A stretch of 64,000 nt of DNA from a virus: positions 1-64,000 of IMG/VR virus record IMGVR_UViG_3300034152_000478. One strand, 5' to 3'. A program made the translations under genes and the position numbers. The notes below the pieces were generated by a model, which was not told where the DNA came from, did not search any database, and was given only the letters and a program-made list of their open reading frames with translations. Below, piece by piece: positions 37,327 through 46,169 of this stretch; position 1 is the stretch's first letter, and the number at the start of each line of letters is the position of its first letter.

Positions 37327-39225
37327 ATGCCGTACATTTGGAATGATTTCGAGATAGACTACACTAACCGGAGGCTTACACACAAAGCTTCGGGTACAGC
37401 GGTCTATACCGGGAATCAGCTTTACTCATGGTTGCAGGACACCTTTGATGAGCTGGTTCAGATGGACGATGCTGTACCAATGTCTGCTCAGACGCCCACT
37501 GAATACACGTTGATTAATGGCTGGTATATGGACGATGAAAGCTTTAAGTTCATCGATAATGCTGCTATTTCAACTATTGGCTGGAATGCTGGTACGTATG
37601 ATGATGGCGTTCGTATTTTTGAGCTGACAAGCACAGATTACGTCAATGCTACTTCTGGTGACATTGGCAGAGTAGTACTCGGTGGAACAACTGGAGAATC
37701 CGGCGTCCTACTTGCCTATGACAACTCACTAAGAAAGTGGTGGCTACGAGCCAATCCGAGCGGCACCTTCCAGACTCTCGAAGACATCAACGTAGTTGGT
37801 GGCGATGGTTCTGGAACTATGAAGTATGTATCTAAGACTGGTGAAAACCTATGGTCTAACATCTACACCTTGGGTACGTTGGAAGCTGGAACCAATATCT
37901 ACGTGACCCAAAGTGGTGTAAAGCTGGGCTCTTGGTGGCCAGCAGGCCATATTGATGTTCTTGTCAAAGTAAAAGAAGCCGACAAGTTCATTGATTATGG
38001 TAACTTGACCATTTTCGCTCGCCAATACACGAAGACCTACGACCACTTCCCAATCAGCGTAAGAAATGGTGGCCGTAACGCTGTCCCGTTGGCTACTGCA
38101 GCCGACCTAAACAACACCACAGCATCTGGTACTGTCGCAGGATACAACGATATCATCATCGCCCAGGTAAATGGTGAATTGGATTATACCGGCGCAGGCG
38201 GCTGGTTGCGCTGGGAAACAATTACTGGTGCTACATCCAATGCGACAGCTATCGTTTTGGAAGATGAAACGACCGGCAATGTTCTGACACTTGGCAACGT
38301 AAGTGGCGTGTGGCAGAATGGTGAGGTTATCAACGGTGGTACTGGTACAGGCAGCACTGCGAGTACACTGGATGTTGCTGTCACTTATCTCCATATGGAC
38401 TTGAATAACGGTAATGGCGACCGACCATACGATACCCACTGCAAGCTGCAGACACGTCCGTTGACTGAATGGTATGAGTGGATTAAGTTTATCACCAGAC
38501 GAGCTTCTGCGGAACGCTTTTACCAGAATGATGGTTCAGGTCTGTACTGGACAGATGGTGAGCAGTATATTGCTGCTCAGGCAGACTATACTCCGGTCAA
38601 GGCCAGTCCTCTGGGCGGATTTGCCGGTGGCACCTACTTCGGAGCGCAGGGAGTTTGGATCGAGGATTACGATTCAGATGACGCCAAGAATTTCCAGCTC
38701 ATCGATAGCTCCGGTGTTACGCAGACACCACCGAATGTTGTGGTTGTCAAGGTCACCAGTGTTGTGGCAGGTGACAGAGTCGCTGTTTTCGTCCTAACTG
38801 GTGACGGTGGCGAAATTGACAAGAATCAGTATCTTGCTGCTGCTGGCAATAACAATGGTGATCCAGACTTTGTGGTTCAGGGCACAATCACATCTGATAC
38901 GCCACAAGCCGGTTACCTGCGTATTGCGAACAGCTATGGTAGTGATGACTTGTATGAATATTCTTCTTGGACTGGTTCAACCTTCACATTGGATTCAATG
39001 ACGCTAAGTAGAAACTACAGTGCGGGTGAATCCGTCTATATTCCGATTATTGACGTTCAGGCGACTGGAACTGAGGTCTCTAACACGCTGATTTACAGCA
39101 CTGACATTTCTGTGTTGGTGCGTGTGCGTAGATATGGCATTTTGCCGTTCGAAGTTGAGTCCGACATCACAAGTGTTGGTTTGACTGTTGCGGCTATTAG
39201 AACGACAGATACGATTGTATCGTAA
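37327..39225 (+). CDS. Large virion structural protein
   Basis: 632 residues with ideal RBS AAAGGAGG. Begins MPYIWNDFEIDYTNRRLTHK; the middle has Gly/Thr-rich beta repeats (SNATAIVLEDETTGNVLTLGNVSG; TASGTVAGYNDI). Comparable proteins occur in connector regions of large siphophages. The strong RBS suggests high copy. Exact role not recognised. Confidence 0.65.
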   Translation: MPYIWNDFEIDYTNRRLTHKASGTAVYTGNQLYSWLQDTFDELVQMDDAVPMSAQTPTEYTLINGWYMDDESFKFIDNAAISTIGWNAGTYDDGVRIFELTSTDYVNATSGDIGRVVLGGTTGESGVLLAYDNSLRKWWLRANPSGTFQTLEDINVVGGDGSGTMKYVSKTGENLWSNIYTLGTLEAGTNIYVTQSGVKLGSWWPAGHIDVLVKVKEADKFIDYGNLTIFARQYTKTYDHFPISVRNGGRNAVPLATAADLNNTTASGTVAGYNDIIIAQVNGELDYTGAGGWLRWETITGATSNATAIVLEDETTGNVLTLGNVSGVWQNGEVINGGTGTGSTASTLDVAVTYLHMDLNNGNGDRPYDTHCKLQTRPLTEWYEWIKFITRRASAERFYQNDGSGLYWTDGEQYIAAQADYTPVKASPLGGFAGGTYFGAQGVWIEDYDSDDAKNFQLIDSSGVTQTPPNVVVVKVTSVVAGDRVAVFVLTGDGGEIDKNQYLAAAGNNNGDPDFVVQGTITSDTPQAGYLRIANSYGSDDLYEYSSWTGSTFTLDSMTLSRNYSAGESVYIPIIDVQATGTEVSNTLIYSTDISVLVRVRRYGILPFEVESDITSVGLTVAAIRTTDTIVS

Positions 39226-39238
39226 CGCAGATAAGTGA

Positions 39239-39294
39239 AGTTAACGACCACTCAGGCGAGGTTTCAGGAGAGACTTCTCCTGGGTGGTCTAACT
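39239..39294 (+). promoter_or_regulatory. Stable intergenic hairpin
   Basis: Stem AGTTA-GACCAC-CAGG-GAG pairs with CTC-CCTG-GTGGTC-TAACT with small bulges. No U-tract. Lies in the 116-base gap between two structural genes; may slow or pause transcription or be an RNase III site. Confidence 0.6.
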
Positions 39295-39341
39295 CCGCTT
39301 GAAGTGTCAGCAAGAGGAGAGGCGTGGAAGAGGATCAGTAA

Positions 39342-40112
39342 ATGGCACTGGATGTTAATTTCGACGATTATCTAATATATGTGCCATACCCAAGAACAGA
39401 GGTTGTGGCCCAGGATCTGATCGATGATATCAGATGGGCTGAAACTACAACTTCAGGTATAGCACATCCTAAAATCGCCGATGCGTCTGGTAAAGAAGGT
39501 TTGGCATCAGGTGTCGCGGTGGGCATTACTGTTGAGCTATATGATCCTTGGCAACTTAAGTTTTGGAATGGTAATTATGTAGCGACTATTCGAGATGGCA
39601 ACTTGGTCGGTGGGCTTAGCGGCATACCAGTTGCATACAGTGCTGGCGTACAGGTGCTTATGATTCAGTCCGCTGCCGCAACTATTGTGTCGCCCGAAGG
39701 TTGCAGCGCTTCGAACATTGCTCAAGAAGTTGATAATGTACTTTCTGCGAATCATGGCTCTGGTATATGGGAGGGCGATGGCCTATCCGAAAGTGGCATA
39801 GCACAAGCAGTCGATACCCAGTTGACAGCTACTAAGGGTGGGGCACCATGGACGCAGACACTTACTGAAAGCGGAATTGCCCATCGAGTTTGGCAGGAAG
39901 ATATGTCGTTGCACATGGCCTCTGGAACGGCCGGGGCTTTTGTCAATTTCATTTACAGTATAGAAGGTGGTCGCTGGAAGATCGACCAGACCACCAACCA
40001 GATGGTATTCTACAAAGAAGACAATGTAACCGAAATAGCAAGATTCGACCTGTTCGGAGCAGGCGGCTCTCCAGCGAGCGACGATGTTTATGAACGAAAA
40101 CGTGATTCATGA
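39342..40112 (+). CDS. Structural protein, unknown role
   Basis: 256 residues. C-terminal part EGGRWKIDQTTNQMVFYKEDNVTEIARFDLF is a pattern I associate with small virion proteins of large siphophages. Earlier it repeats a helix motif: SNIAQEVDNVL, SGIAQAVDTQL, SGIAHRVWQED. Its end overlaps the next gene by 4 bases. Confidence 0.65.
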   Translation: MALDVNFDDYLIYVPYPRTEVVAQDLIDDIRWAETTTSGIAHPKIADASGKEGLASGVAVGITVELYDPWQLKFWNGNYVATIRDGNLVGGLSGIPVAYSAGVQVLMIQSAAATIVSPEGCSASNIAQEVDNVLSANHGSGIWEGDGLSESGIAQAVDTQLTATKGGAPWTQTLTESGIAHRVWQEDMSLHMASGTAGAFVNFIYSIEGGRWKIDQTTNQMVFYKEDNVTEIARFDLFGAGGSPASDDVYERKRDS

Positions 40113-40474
40113 ATATAACGACACGTGGTTATGGAAAGAATAGCAATATTGTTACCAGAGGATATGGTCGTGCAATCCTCGAAGCGATTTATCGTGAGGT
40201 TATCAGACTCACAACCAGTTTCGGTACGGTACTTAAGCAGAATACAAGCTTCTCTATGGCAATGCGGCTGGCGACCGGAGTCGGAAGCAGACTTCGACTC
40301 GTATCCGGTATCGGAGGCATCATGGCACGCGTTAGACTGACGACTTCTTTTAATCAACGTCTAAAAACTTCCAATGTAGTTCAGTTGGGACGTTTGCTAT
40401 TGGATAACATTTTCAAGGTGGCAAGCAGAATCAAATTGTTCTGTAGTTTTGACCTAAGGAGACGAGATGGCTAA
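40109..40474 (+). CDS. Small structural-region protein
   Basis: 121 residues, basic, starting with two copies of TRGYG (TRGYGKNSNIVTRGYG). Overlaps both neighbours by a few bases. Comparable TRGYG proteins occur next to connector genes in long-tailed phages; function unknown. Confidence 0.6.
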   Translation: MNITTRGYGKNSNIVTRGYGRAILEAIYREVIRLTTSFGTVLKQNTSFSMAMRLATGVGSRLRLVSGIGGIMARVRLTTSFNQRLKTSNVVQLGRLLLDNIFKVASRIKLFCSFDLRRRDG

Positions 40475-40754
40475 TAAACACTATGTCGGTGAAATTGGGA
40501 CTGAGATCCTGATTGAAGCTGATTCAGACATAAGTGCTGCCTCTGGTGTGTGGATGGAAGTAAAGAAACCAGATGGTATTACCATCGAGGAATGGTCTGC
40601 CACCATTGTTAGCGGCATCTACATACAACACATTGTGGAGGCTGGCGACTTTGATCAGGCAGGTGAATATTCAGTACAGCCATATATTGCGATGAGCGGC
40701 TGGGCTGGGTATGGCGAAACTGACACATTCAAAGTACATAAGAAGTTCTGCTAA
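40467..40754 (+). CDS. Hypothetical structural-region protein, beta-sandwich-like
   Basis: 95 residues: alternating beta pattern (ILIEADSDIS, WMEVKKPDG, GEYSVQPYIA, DTFKVHK) like a small Ig-like or decoration domain. RBS AAGGAG. Function unknown. Confidence 0.6.
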   Translation: MANKHYVGEIGTEILIEADSDISAASGVWMEVKKPDGITIEEWSATIVSGIYIQHIVEAGDFDQAGEYSVQPYIAMSGWAGYGETDTFKVHKKFC

Positions 40755-40765
40755 GGAGGCCCAAG

Positions 40766-41311
40766 ATGGCTGTTGTGACAGTAGCTGAACTGGTAAGTGA
40801 GATCGCCTTGGACATAGGCGAGACAGAGCTTACAGAAGAGAATCTGCGAGCTTTTGTGCATAAGGCTGTTAATCGCCTAAATCGGAGACTGGAGCTTGTG
40901 GGCTTAACTACAACGCTCTCTGTAGATTCTGATTGTAATATCAATTTCCCTGACAACGCCTTGCGCGATTTGATTGTCTTACAGGCCGAGTGTCTGATTG
41001 CCAAACGCACCCAAATGGAAGCGGTCAACAAAGGTATCCGCATCCGAAGCGGCACAGACGAGGTGGACACTACTGCTGGATTTGGCGGCCTTGAAAGTGT
41101 TACACAGTCTGTTTGCGAAGAATTAGAAGCAGCCTTTAAGGACTATGCTGAGAATGCTGCCAGCGATGCAGTTGTCGAAGGCGGTAAGCTTATTTGGTAC
41201 GGCACACAAAAGACTCATGTTGATCTTGAGCATGATGGCGACTCATACGAACGACGCCGATATAAGAGTCCTATGGATTCTGATTTCGACGGCGGAGAGG
41301 TATTATCATAA
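40766..41311 (+). CDS. Probable head-tail connector (adaptor) protein
   Basis: 181 residues, RBS AAGGAGG. N-terminal helical bundle (VAELVSEIALDIGETELTEENLRAFVHKAVNRLNRRL, then ALRDLIVLQAECLIAKRTQ) resembles gp6/gp15-type adaptors that sit under the portal. A polar C-terminal tail follows. Position supports the role. Confidence 0.6.
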   Translation: MAVVTVAELVSEIALDIGETELTEENLRAFVHKAVNRLNRRLELVGLTTTLSVDSDCNINFPDNALRDLIVLQAECLIAKRTQMEAVNKGIRIRSGTDEVDTTAGFGGLESVTQSVCEELEAAFKDYAENAASDAVVEGGKLIWYGTQKTHVDLEHDGDSYERRRYKSPMDSDFDGGEVLS

Positions 41312-41850
41312 TGGCTACTGAAAGTCTACCAACTCCAGGAAGATATCTAACGCCTAAACTGAAAGAGCAATACCAGACTGCCATTTCTCAGATTATAGCT
41401 GATCTTGGCAGACCAGTCACGTTGCATCTCGAACCGACAACCAGCGGCTGCCCTAATTGTGAGTATCTGTCGGTTGGGGATCGCAGCGCAGCCACATATG
41501 ATTCAGCAAACCCCTTTGGAGGGCAGCCGTTTAATAGACCGTTCCCTCAGGATACTACCTGCCCTGTTTGTCGTGGGACCCATGAAATCAAAGTCCCACG
41601 TTCATCTATTTGGCATGCCACTATCTTAAAACAGCCTAAAGATTATGACTACTCGACTATGGGTGTTTCTCCAGAAAATGTGGTATTAACCAAAATGGTA
41701 ATAGAAGCGTGGGAGGATGTTAAGACGTGTCTTGGGGCCATAATTGATGGCCTTAAATATGAGCGATTGTCTGAACCTACTAAGATTGGTATGGGAAATG
41801 AACCAGAGGACTTGAAGTTTGTCAACTGCTTCTGGAAAAGAGTAGAATAG
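41311..41850 (+). CDS. Head-closure/connector protein with zinc site
   Basis: 179 residues. CPNC (46-49) and CPVC (about 87-90) flank a Phe/Pro-rich loop, suggesting a zinc ribbon; beta strands follow. Starts one base before the previous stop. Similar zinc-containing proteins lie among neck genes in large siphophages; a stopper role is inferred from order. Confidence 0.55.
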   Translation: MATESLPTPGRYLTPKLKEQYQTAISQIIADLGRPVTLHLEPTTSGCPNCEYLSVGDRSAATYDSANPFGGQPFNRPFPQDTTCPVCRGTHEIKVPRSSIWHATILKQPKDYDYSTMGVSPENVVLTKMVIEAWEDVKTCLGAIIDGLKYERLSEPTKIGMGNEPEDLKFVNCFWKRVE

Positions 41851-41851
41851 T

Positions 41852-42550
41852 ATGCCTGAAGCGATATTCCCTCCTGGATTTAATAAGGCGCTTGTGGCAG
41901 CACTCAATGAGAGCGTCCCTAAGCTCGCTGAGCGCTTCCTAAAGCGACGCGCACGGGAGATCAGGGTGTCTCAGGGAAGGCTGCGAGCAGCCGCCTCACG
42001 CTTCCTGGCGAGATATCGTGACCTACTGCTGCAGAACTACATGATACAGAACATGCAGGAGGCTTGGGAAGACATACTTTGGATGCCTTATGCTCAGGGG
42101 CCTGGATCGGATGTGGCAGATGTTCCTCTGGCTGGCATGCTGGGTCTTCCACGCAAAACGCAGCGATCTGTTAATAGGGCAATCGGCGAGATTAAGCCAG
42201 CTTCGCCATTTGTGACGCTGATTTTTACAGAGACACGCAAAGGCATACGTGGCGAGCTGAGATTTGATTTCAGTGCCTTTTCTGAGACGCCAAGGGCAAT
42301 GTTTTCCTGGAGAGGGCCAGTTAGCTGGATAAGGCTACTGGAATATGGGGTGTCGGTTGGCAGACACCAGTTTTTGGGCTTTTTAGCAGGATCGCCATAT
42401 AGTAGGTCTGGAGGCGGCATTATGGGTCGCAGTAGAAGGTCCACTTTTGTTTTCCCTCCAACCTATGTTTTCAGGGACACGTTCGATGAAGCAAGAACGG
42501 CCTTGACCCCAGAAGAGGCTAAGCTGTTGCGTGTTAGGTTTGTGAGGTAA
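41852..42550 (+). CDS. Neck/tail-completion protein
   Basis: 232 residues. Begins with basic helices (FLKRRAREIRVSQGRLRAAASRFLARYR), then a beta-rich half (RGELRFDFSAFSETPRAMFSWRGPVSWIRLLEYG). WIRLLEYG followed by a Ser/Gly-rich stretch recalls HK97 gp10-type proteins. Assignment by position between connector and tail genes. Confidence 0.6.
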   Translation: MPEAIFPPGFNKALVAALNESVPKLAERFLKRRAREIRVSQGRLRAAASRFLARYRDLLLQNYMIQNMQEAWEDILWMPYAQGPGSDVADVPLAGMLGLPRKTQRSVNRAIGEIKPASPFVTLIFTETRKGIRGELRFDFSAFSETPRAMFSWRGPVSWIRLLEYGVSVGRHQFLGFLAGSPYSRSGGGIMGRSRRSTFVFPPTYVFRDTFDEARTALTPEEAKLLRVRFVR

Positions 42551-42553
42551 ATC

Positions 42554-43420
42554 ATGCTTGGGATAGGGTTTACAAGTAATATCCGCTACAATTTGAAACA
42601 GTATCTTGAGAAGCTATTCTTGGATAATGCTTTCTATACCAACACCAAACGCGGATACACTTTCTATGACGGCAGCAATCCTGCTCAGCTAACACGTGTT
42701 GGTGGTCGCTACTATGAATCTATGGCAAATGAATGGGCTTATGAAACTGACATAACAGTACCATCAGGAAGCAAAGGGATTATTGCTGTGAGTGGTGCCT
42801 GGGTGAATGGCGCATTCCATGCCAATGGCAGCGCCACATACAATCCAGCACCAGATTATCTGCGAGGAAGAATTGTCTTTGGTACAGCACCTCCAGCGAA
42901 TGCGACCGTTGAGGCAGAATTCAGTGCCAAAGATGTTAAGGTGGATTTCCAAGATTCCAAAATCAACAATATCCTGATGACTAAATACCTACACAATCCT
43001 GATTTTTGGTCATCTACAGCAGTCACCCCTTCTGGCGTCGAACGCCTATTGCCAGCGGTCATTATTGAACCACTGACTCGCGGACATCGGCCAAGACAGA
43101 TAGGTGGTGGTAAAATCCTTCGTGATCGAGTGTCTGTGTTTGTGTATGCGGCTCGTGATTATGAGCGCGATGTAATAGCTGATGCTGTGTTCTCGATAGC
43201 TCGCAATGTCATCAGTGCAGTCGATTATGGTGATGCTGGTCAGATATTAGACTACAATGGCGACTATGCAGCTACCTATCAGAATTTCACACAATTACAG
43301 GCAAGTGCTCCATGGACAAGGATTTACATAGACGAAGCGGAAGTTGCTGAGAGAAATTTGTTCGTTAATATCTATCAGGCAAGAGTTGACCTATTACTGA
43401 GGATATATCTCAACAGCTAA
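42554..43420 (+). CDS. Probable tail terminator/neck protein
   Basis: 288 residues. RBS GTGAGGT. Contains RDRVSVFVYAARDYERDVIADAVFSIAR and a beta-helix-beta ending typical of tail-completion proteins (gpU/gp17-like), with an N-terminal jelly-roll-like extension (VTVPSGSKGIIAVSGAW). Directly upstream of the tube gene. Confidence 0.55.
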   Translation: MLGIGFTSNIRYNLKQYLEKLFLDNAFYTNTKRGYTFYDGSNPAQLTRVGGRYYESMANEWAYETDITVPSGSKGIIAVSGAWVNGAFHANGSATYNPAPDYLRGRIVFGTAPPANATVEAEFSAKDVKVDFQDSKINNILMTKYLHNPDFWSSTAVTPSGVERLLPAVIIEPLTRGHRPRQIGGGKILRDRVSVFVYAARDYERDVIADAVFSIARNVISAVDYGDAGQILDYNGDYAATYQNFTQLQASAPWTRIYIDEAEVAERNLFVNIYQARVDLLLRIYLNS

Positions 43421-43424
43421 AGGA

Positions 43425-43439
43425 CGTATATATAATTAG
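43425..43439 (+). promoter_or_regulatory. CGTAT-type promoter candidate before the tail tube gene
   Basis: CGTATATATAATTAG lies five bases after the previous stop and 42 bases before the tube start, with a 60-base gap otherwise empty. One of the best matches to the shared motif. Confidence 0.6.
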
Positions 43440-43480
43440 AGACATCTCTATCTCGCGTGCAAATGTAAGGAGGTTAGACA

Positions 43481-44701
43481 GTGGCGAATAACAGAATCAC
43501 GTATGCAACAGCGCAGGTGTCCATCAAGGACAATCGGCGTCGTGCTACGAATGCCATTGATAAATGGTATCCGGAGCTTACGTTGGCCTCTGGTATTAGC
43601 GCCTCCGACACCGTAATTCAATTCAACGAAACTGTTAGCGGCGTTTGGCCTAATGTACCGCTACAGTTCCGGCTTGTTTCAGGCGGGGCCACTGAGTATG
43701 TTTATGCATCTCAGTTCCTCGCAGATGACACCGTTGCTGTTGTCCGTGGTGATGGCGAGACAACTGCGCGGTCACATTCAAGCGGGAACCAGGCAAACCT
43801 GAATGGCTGGGAAGTTCCACTTGGCATGCAAACTGCCAGTGTAAGTACTGCGTTTAACACGGAAGATGTGTTTCACATCGGCCAGTTGGACGCTTACGAA
43901 AACGTGGAAACGCTTCCCGAAATTGAGGTTACTCTTGAGCGCGTACTGGATGGGACTAAGCCATTGTGGTTGATGGTCACTGACCCAGACCAGACGACGC
44001 TCAAAGGCCGAACTGCCGACTACCAAGTTGATGTTGCTATTAGTGTATACCCTGACGTACAGGATTCGGCTACTGGAACGCCTGATTCTGTCATGACTGG
44101 CTCTGGCATGTATGTAAGTGCCATTAGCTACAACTTTGTGGCTGAGGGCAACTGGACAGAAAGTGTTACCTTGATTGGTAACGACAAAACATGGACTCAG
44201 TCTGAGGGTGTACCTTCTGGCTATTTCCCAACCAGCGACGCATTCGATGCAACTGTCGTTGGTTCAGGTGTCCAGCGCTCGGAGGACTTCGATCGTGCTG
44301 GCTCAACACTTCCAACCGACATTAGTGCAGATGACCGGATTCAGTCTATCACTGTCAGTGCGGACATTGGCAGAGAAGAAATCTACGAACTTGGTCAGAA
44401 ACGTCCATTCTTTAGGGCAGTTACCTTCCCACTCACTGTCACAACTACCTTTGAGACGATTACCTCAGAGGGTGACAAGGTGGAAGCGCTGTCTACAGTG
44501 GATAATCTGACTAACCAACAGATTACTCTGGTAACTGATGCTGGTCTCACTATCAACCTCGGAGCGAAGAATAAGCTGGCTTCAGTAGAGTTTGCCGGGT
44601 TTGATGCTGGTGGTGGCAACGGAACAGCGACGTTCGAGTATACTAACAGTAACTCGTTAACGATTACGCACCCAGCCACAGACCAGGCTAAAAATCCGTA
44701 A
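43481..44701 (+). CDS. Major tail tube protein
   Basis: 406 residues from a GTG with AAGGAGG upstream. Beta-rich throughout, own promoter candidate before it and own terminator after it, directly upstream of the chaperone and tape-measure genes: the signature of a tube protein. Longer than the simple 150-250-residue tubes, perhaps with an added Ig-like domain. No sheath gene is nearby. Confidence 0.75.
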   Translation: MANNRITYATAQVSIKDNRRRATNAIDKWYPELTLASGISASDTVIQFNETVSGVWPNVPLQFRLVSGGATEYVYASQFLADDTVAVVRGDGETTARSHSSGNQANLNGWEVPLGMQTASVSTAFNTEDVFHIGQLDAYENVETLPEIEVTLERVLDGTKPLWLMVTDPDQTTLKGRTADYQVDVAISVYPDVQDSATGTPDSVMTGSGMYVSAISYNFVAEGNWTESVTLIGNDKTWTQSEGVPSGYFPTSDAFDATVVGSGVQRSEDFDRAGSTLPTDISADDRIQSITVSADIGREEIYELGQKRPFFRAVTFPLTVTTTFETITSEGDKVEALSTVDNLTNQQITLVTDAGLTINLGAKNKLASVEFAGFDAGGGNGTATFEYTNSNSLTITHPATDQAKNP

Positions 44702-44721
44702 TTGACGGCTGAACAAACAAC

Positions 44722-44755
44722 GCCCCGTCTGGCCCTTAGCTGGGCGGGGCTTTTT
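44722..44755 (+). terminator. Intrinsic terminator after the tail tube gene
   Basis: GCCCCG/CGGGGC stem with inner GG/CC pairs, followed by TTTTT. Separates the highly expressed tube gene from the chaperone/tape-measure unit. Confidence 0.92.
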
Positions 44756-44793
44756 CTCCATCAGGCAAGGTTAGGAATCTAAAAGGCAGGGCG

Positions 44794-45867
44794 ATGAACG
44801 GAGAACAGATGGAGATCATCATTCAGGAGATACTCTGGGGCAAGGCGTTCGCCGAAATCCAAGACGCTCAGGGTAATACTCATTCTGTCATTGTAAGATC
44901 CCTCAACGGTAAAGAAAACAACATCATTAACCACATCTATGCCGCCGCATTGCGCGAGGGACACAGTGCTGGCTTGTGCTCTGAAGAAGAATTGCGTCAG
45001 CAGTATGCAGATCGTGGCGTATGGACCAATGCAGATGAAGAGGAAATAGAAAAGCTCACAATTGGCATTAGGCGTTTGAAGTGTATTTTGCCCACATTCC
45101 AATATGCCAAGGCTAAAGCTGATGCCACAAAAGCACGCTTGCGAAGAGCAGAACGCGATCTCAATAAGCTACAAACTCTCAAGGCAGAGCTATTTGTATC
45201 TTCCTTAGAACACCGTGCGGCAGTTGTGCGGTCGCGTAAGATTGCTCTTTTCACACTTGAAAACATTACCGAAGAGCCATACTGGACAGATGCAGAATTT
45301 GAGTACTTTGTTGACATGACTTTTATTAACAGTGTGGTAGCAGCATATTATGAGCATTTCCTACTACCTACTCCTCAAATTAGAGAAATAGCACGGTCCT
45401 CAATGTGGCGCTATCGCTGGATTGCAACCAAGAATGCGGCAGACCTTTTCGGTTGTCCGGCGTCAGACTGGTCAGAAGCTCAAAATTCTCTTGTATTCTG
45501 GTCTGGTTATTATGACAGAGTATTTGAGCATCCTGACTGTCCTCATGAGCTTATAAACAATGATGAAGCTCTTGATGCTTGGCTGGAAAGAGATAATAGA
45601 AATCGTCGCATGGACAAAAAAGACGTATCTAAAGGTAGAGCAAATATCATTCGTCGTAAACAAAAGAATCGTGTAGGAGGCATGCAGGAGACCTTTATTA
45701 TGGTTGATGGAGAAGATCCGGACGCTGTTGCTGAAATTCAATCCATGAATGATCCGGCAACGCGGGCACGGCTACGTCAGGAAAGAAAGATTATTAAGGA
45801 AAAAGGCCAGGTAACGGAATGGGGTCTGAGAAAAAATCAGATAATACGCGAAAGCTTGCGCAAATAG
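44794..45867 (+). CDS. Tail assembly chaperone, upstream frame (G-like)
   Basis: 357 residues. Helical, with a coiled segment (AKADATKARLRRAERDLNKLQTLK) and an aromatic-rich domain. Its 3' end carries a slippery heptamer in the right phase for -1 frameshifting into the overlapping frame at 45819. It shares the motif x-x-R-G-V/I-W-x-x-x-x-E-x-E-I-x-x-L with the protein at 46147, so they are paralogues. An alternative start at the ATG 15 bases downstream has a slightly better RBS. Confidence 0.75.
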   Translation: MNGEQMEIIIQEILWGKAFAEIQDAQGNTHSVIVRSLNGKENNIINHIYAAALREGHSAGLCSEEELRQQYADRGVWTNADEEEIEKLTIGIRRLKCILPTFQYAKAKADATKARLRRAERDLNKLQTLKAELFVSSLEHRAAVVRSRKIALFTLENITEEPYWTDAEFEYFVDMTFINSVVAAYYEHFLLPTPQIREIARSSMWRYRWIATKNAADLFGCPASDWSEAQNSLVFWSGYYDRVFEHPDCPHELINNDEALDAWLERDNRNRRMDKKDVSKGRANIIRRKQKNRVGGMQETFIMVDGEDPDAVAEIQSMNDPATRARLRQERKIIKEKGQVTEWGLRKNQIIRESLRK

Positions 45868-46169
45868 CCGAAAAGACCGACAGCTACTCTGTTAGATCAC
45901 GTGAGTTCTTACGATCTTTGGTCTACAAGAGTCTCAAGGGTGTTTTCACTGGCGCACTGCGTGCTGTAGAAACTCGCCTCGGTAAAGAATTTCCACAATA
46001 CTCTGAGTTGAGGTCTGAGATTCTTCGCATCGGCAATGACGCCATTCGAGAGATGAACAAGTGTGTACATCATTTCAACATTGAGATGATACCAGATACG
46101 TTAGAGATACAGGTGGAACAAGGATCAGGGCAAGGAGTTGAGAAGGATGGAAAGAAAAGTACTGGCTAA
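45819..46169 (+). CDS. Tail assembly chaperone, -1 frame extension (GT-like)
   Basis: Open frame of 116 residues overlapping the upstream gene by 49 bases in the -1 frame. It may be made as a fusion through the heptamer at 45831 (about 346 + 112 residues) and perhaps also from its own ATG, whose RBS is weak. Basic helix (SREFLRSLVYKSLKGVFTGALRAVETRLG) and polar tail. Overlaps the next gene by 23 bases. Confidence 0.7.
   Translation: MGSEKKSDNTRKLAQIAEKTDSYSVRSREFLRSLVYKSLKGVFTGALRAVETRLGKEFPQYSELRSEILRIGNDAIREMNKCVHHFNIEMIPDTLEIQVEQGSGQGVEKDGKKSTG
45831..45837 (+). promoter_or_regulatory. Slippery site AAAAAAT for programmed -1 frameshift
   Basis: In the 44794 frame the bases read AG-A AAA AAT, so the heptamer has the X-XXY-YYZ phase. 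A -1 shift moves ribosomes from frame LRKNQ into frame KKSDN of the 45819 reading frame. Located 31 bases before the zero-frame stop. No strong stem was traced downstream. Confidence 0.65.
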
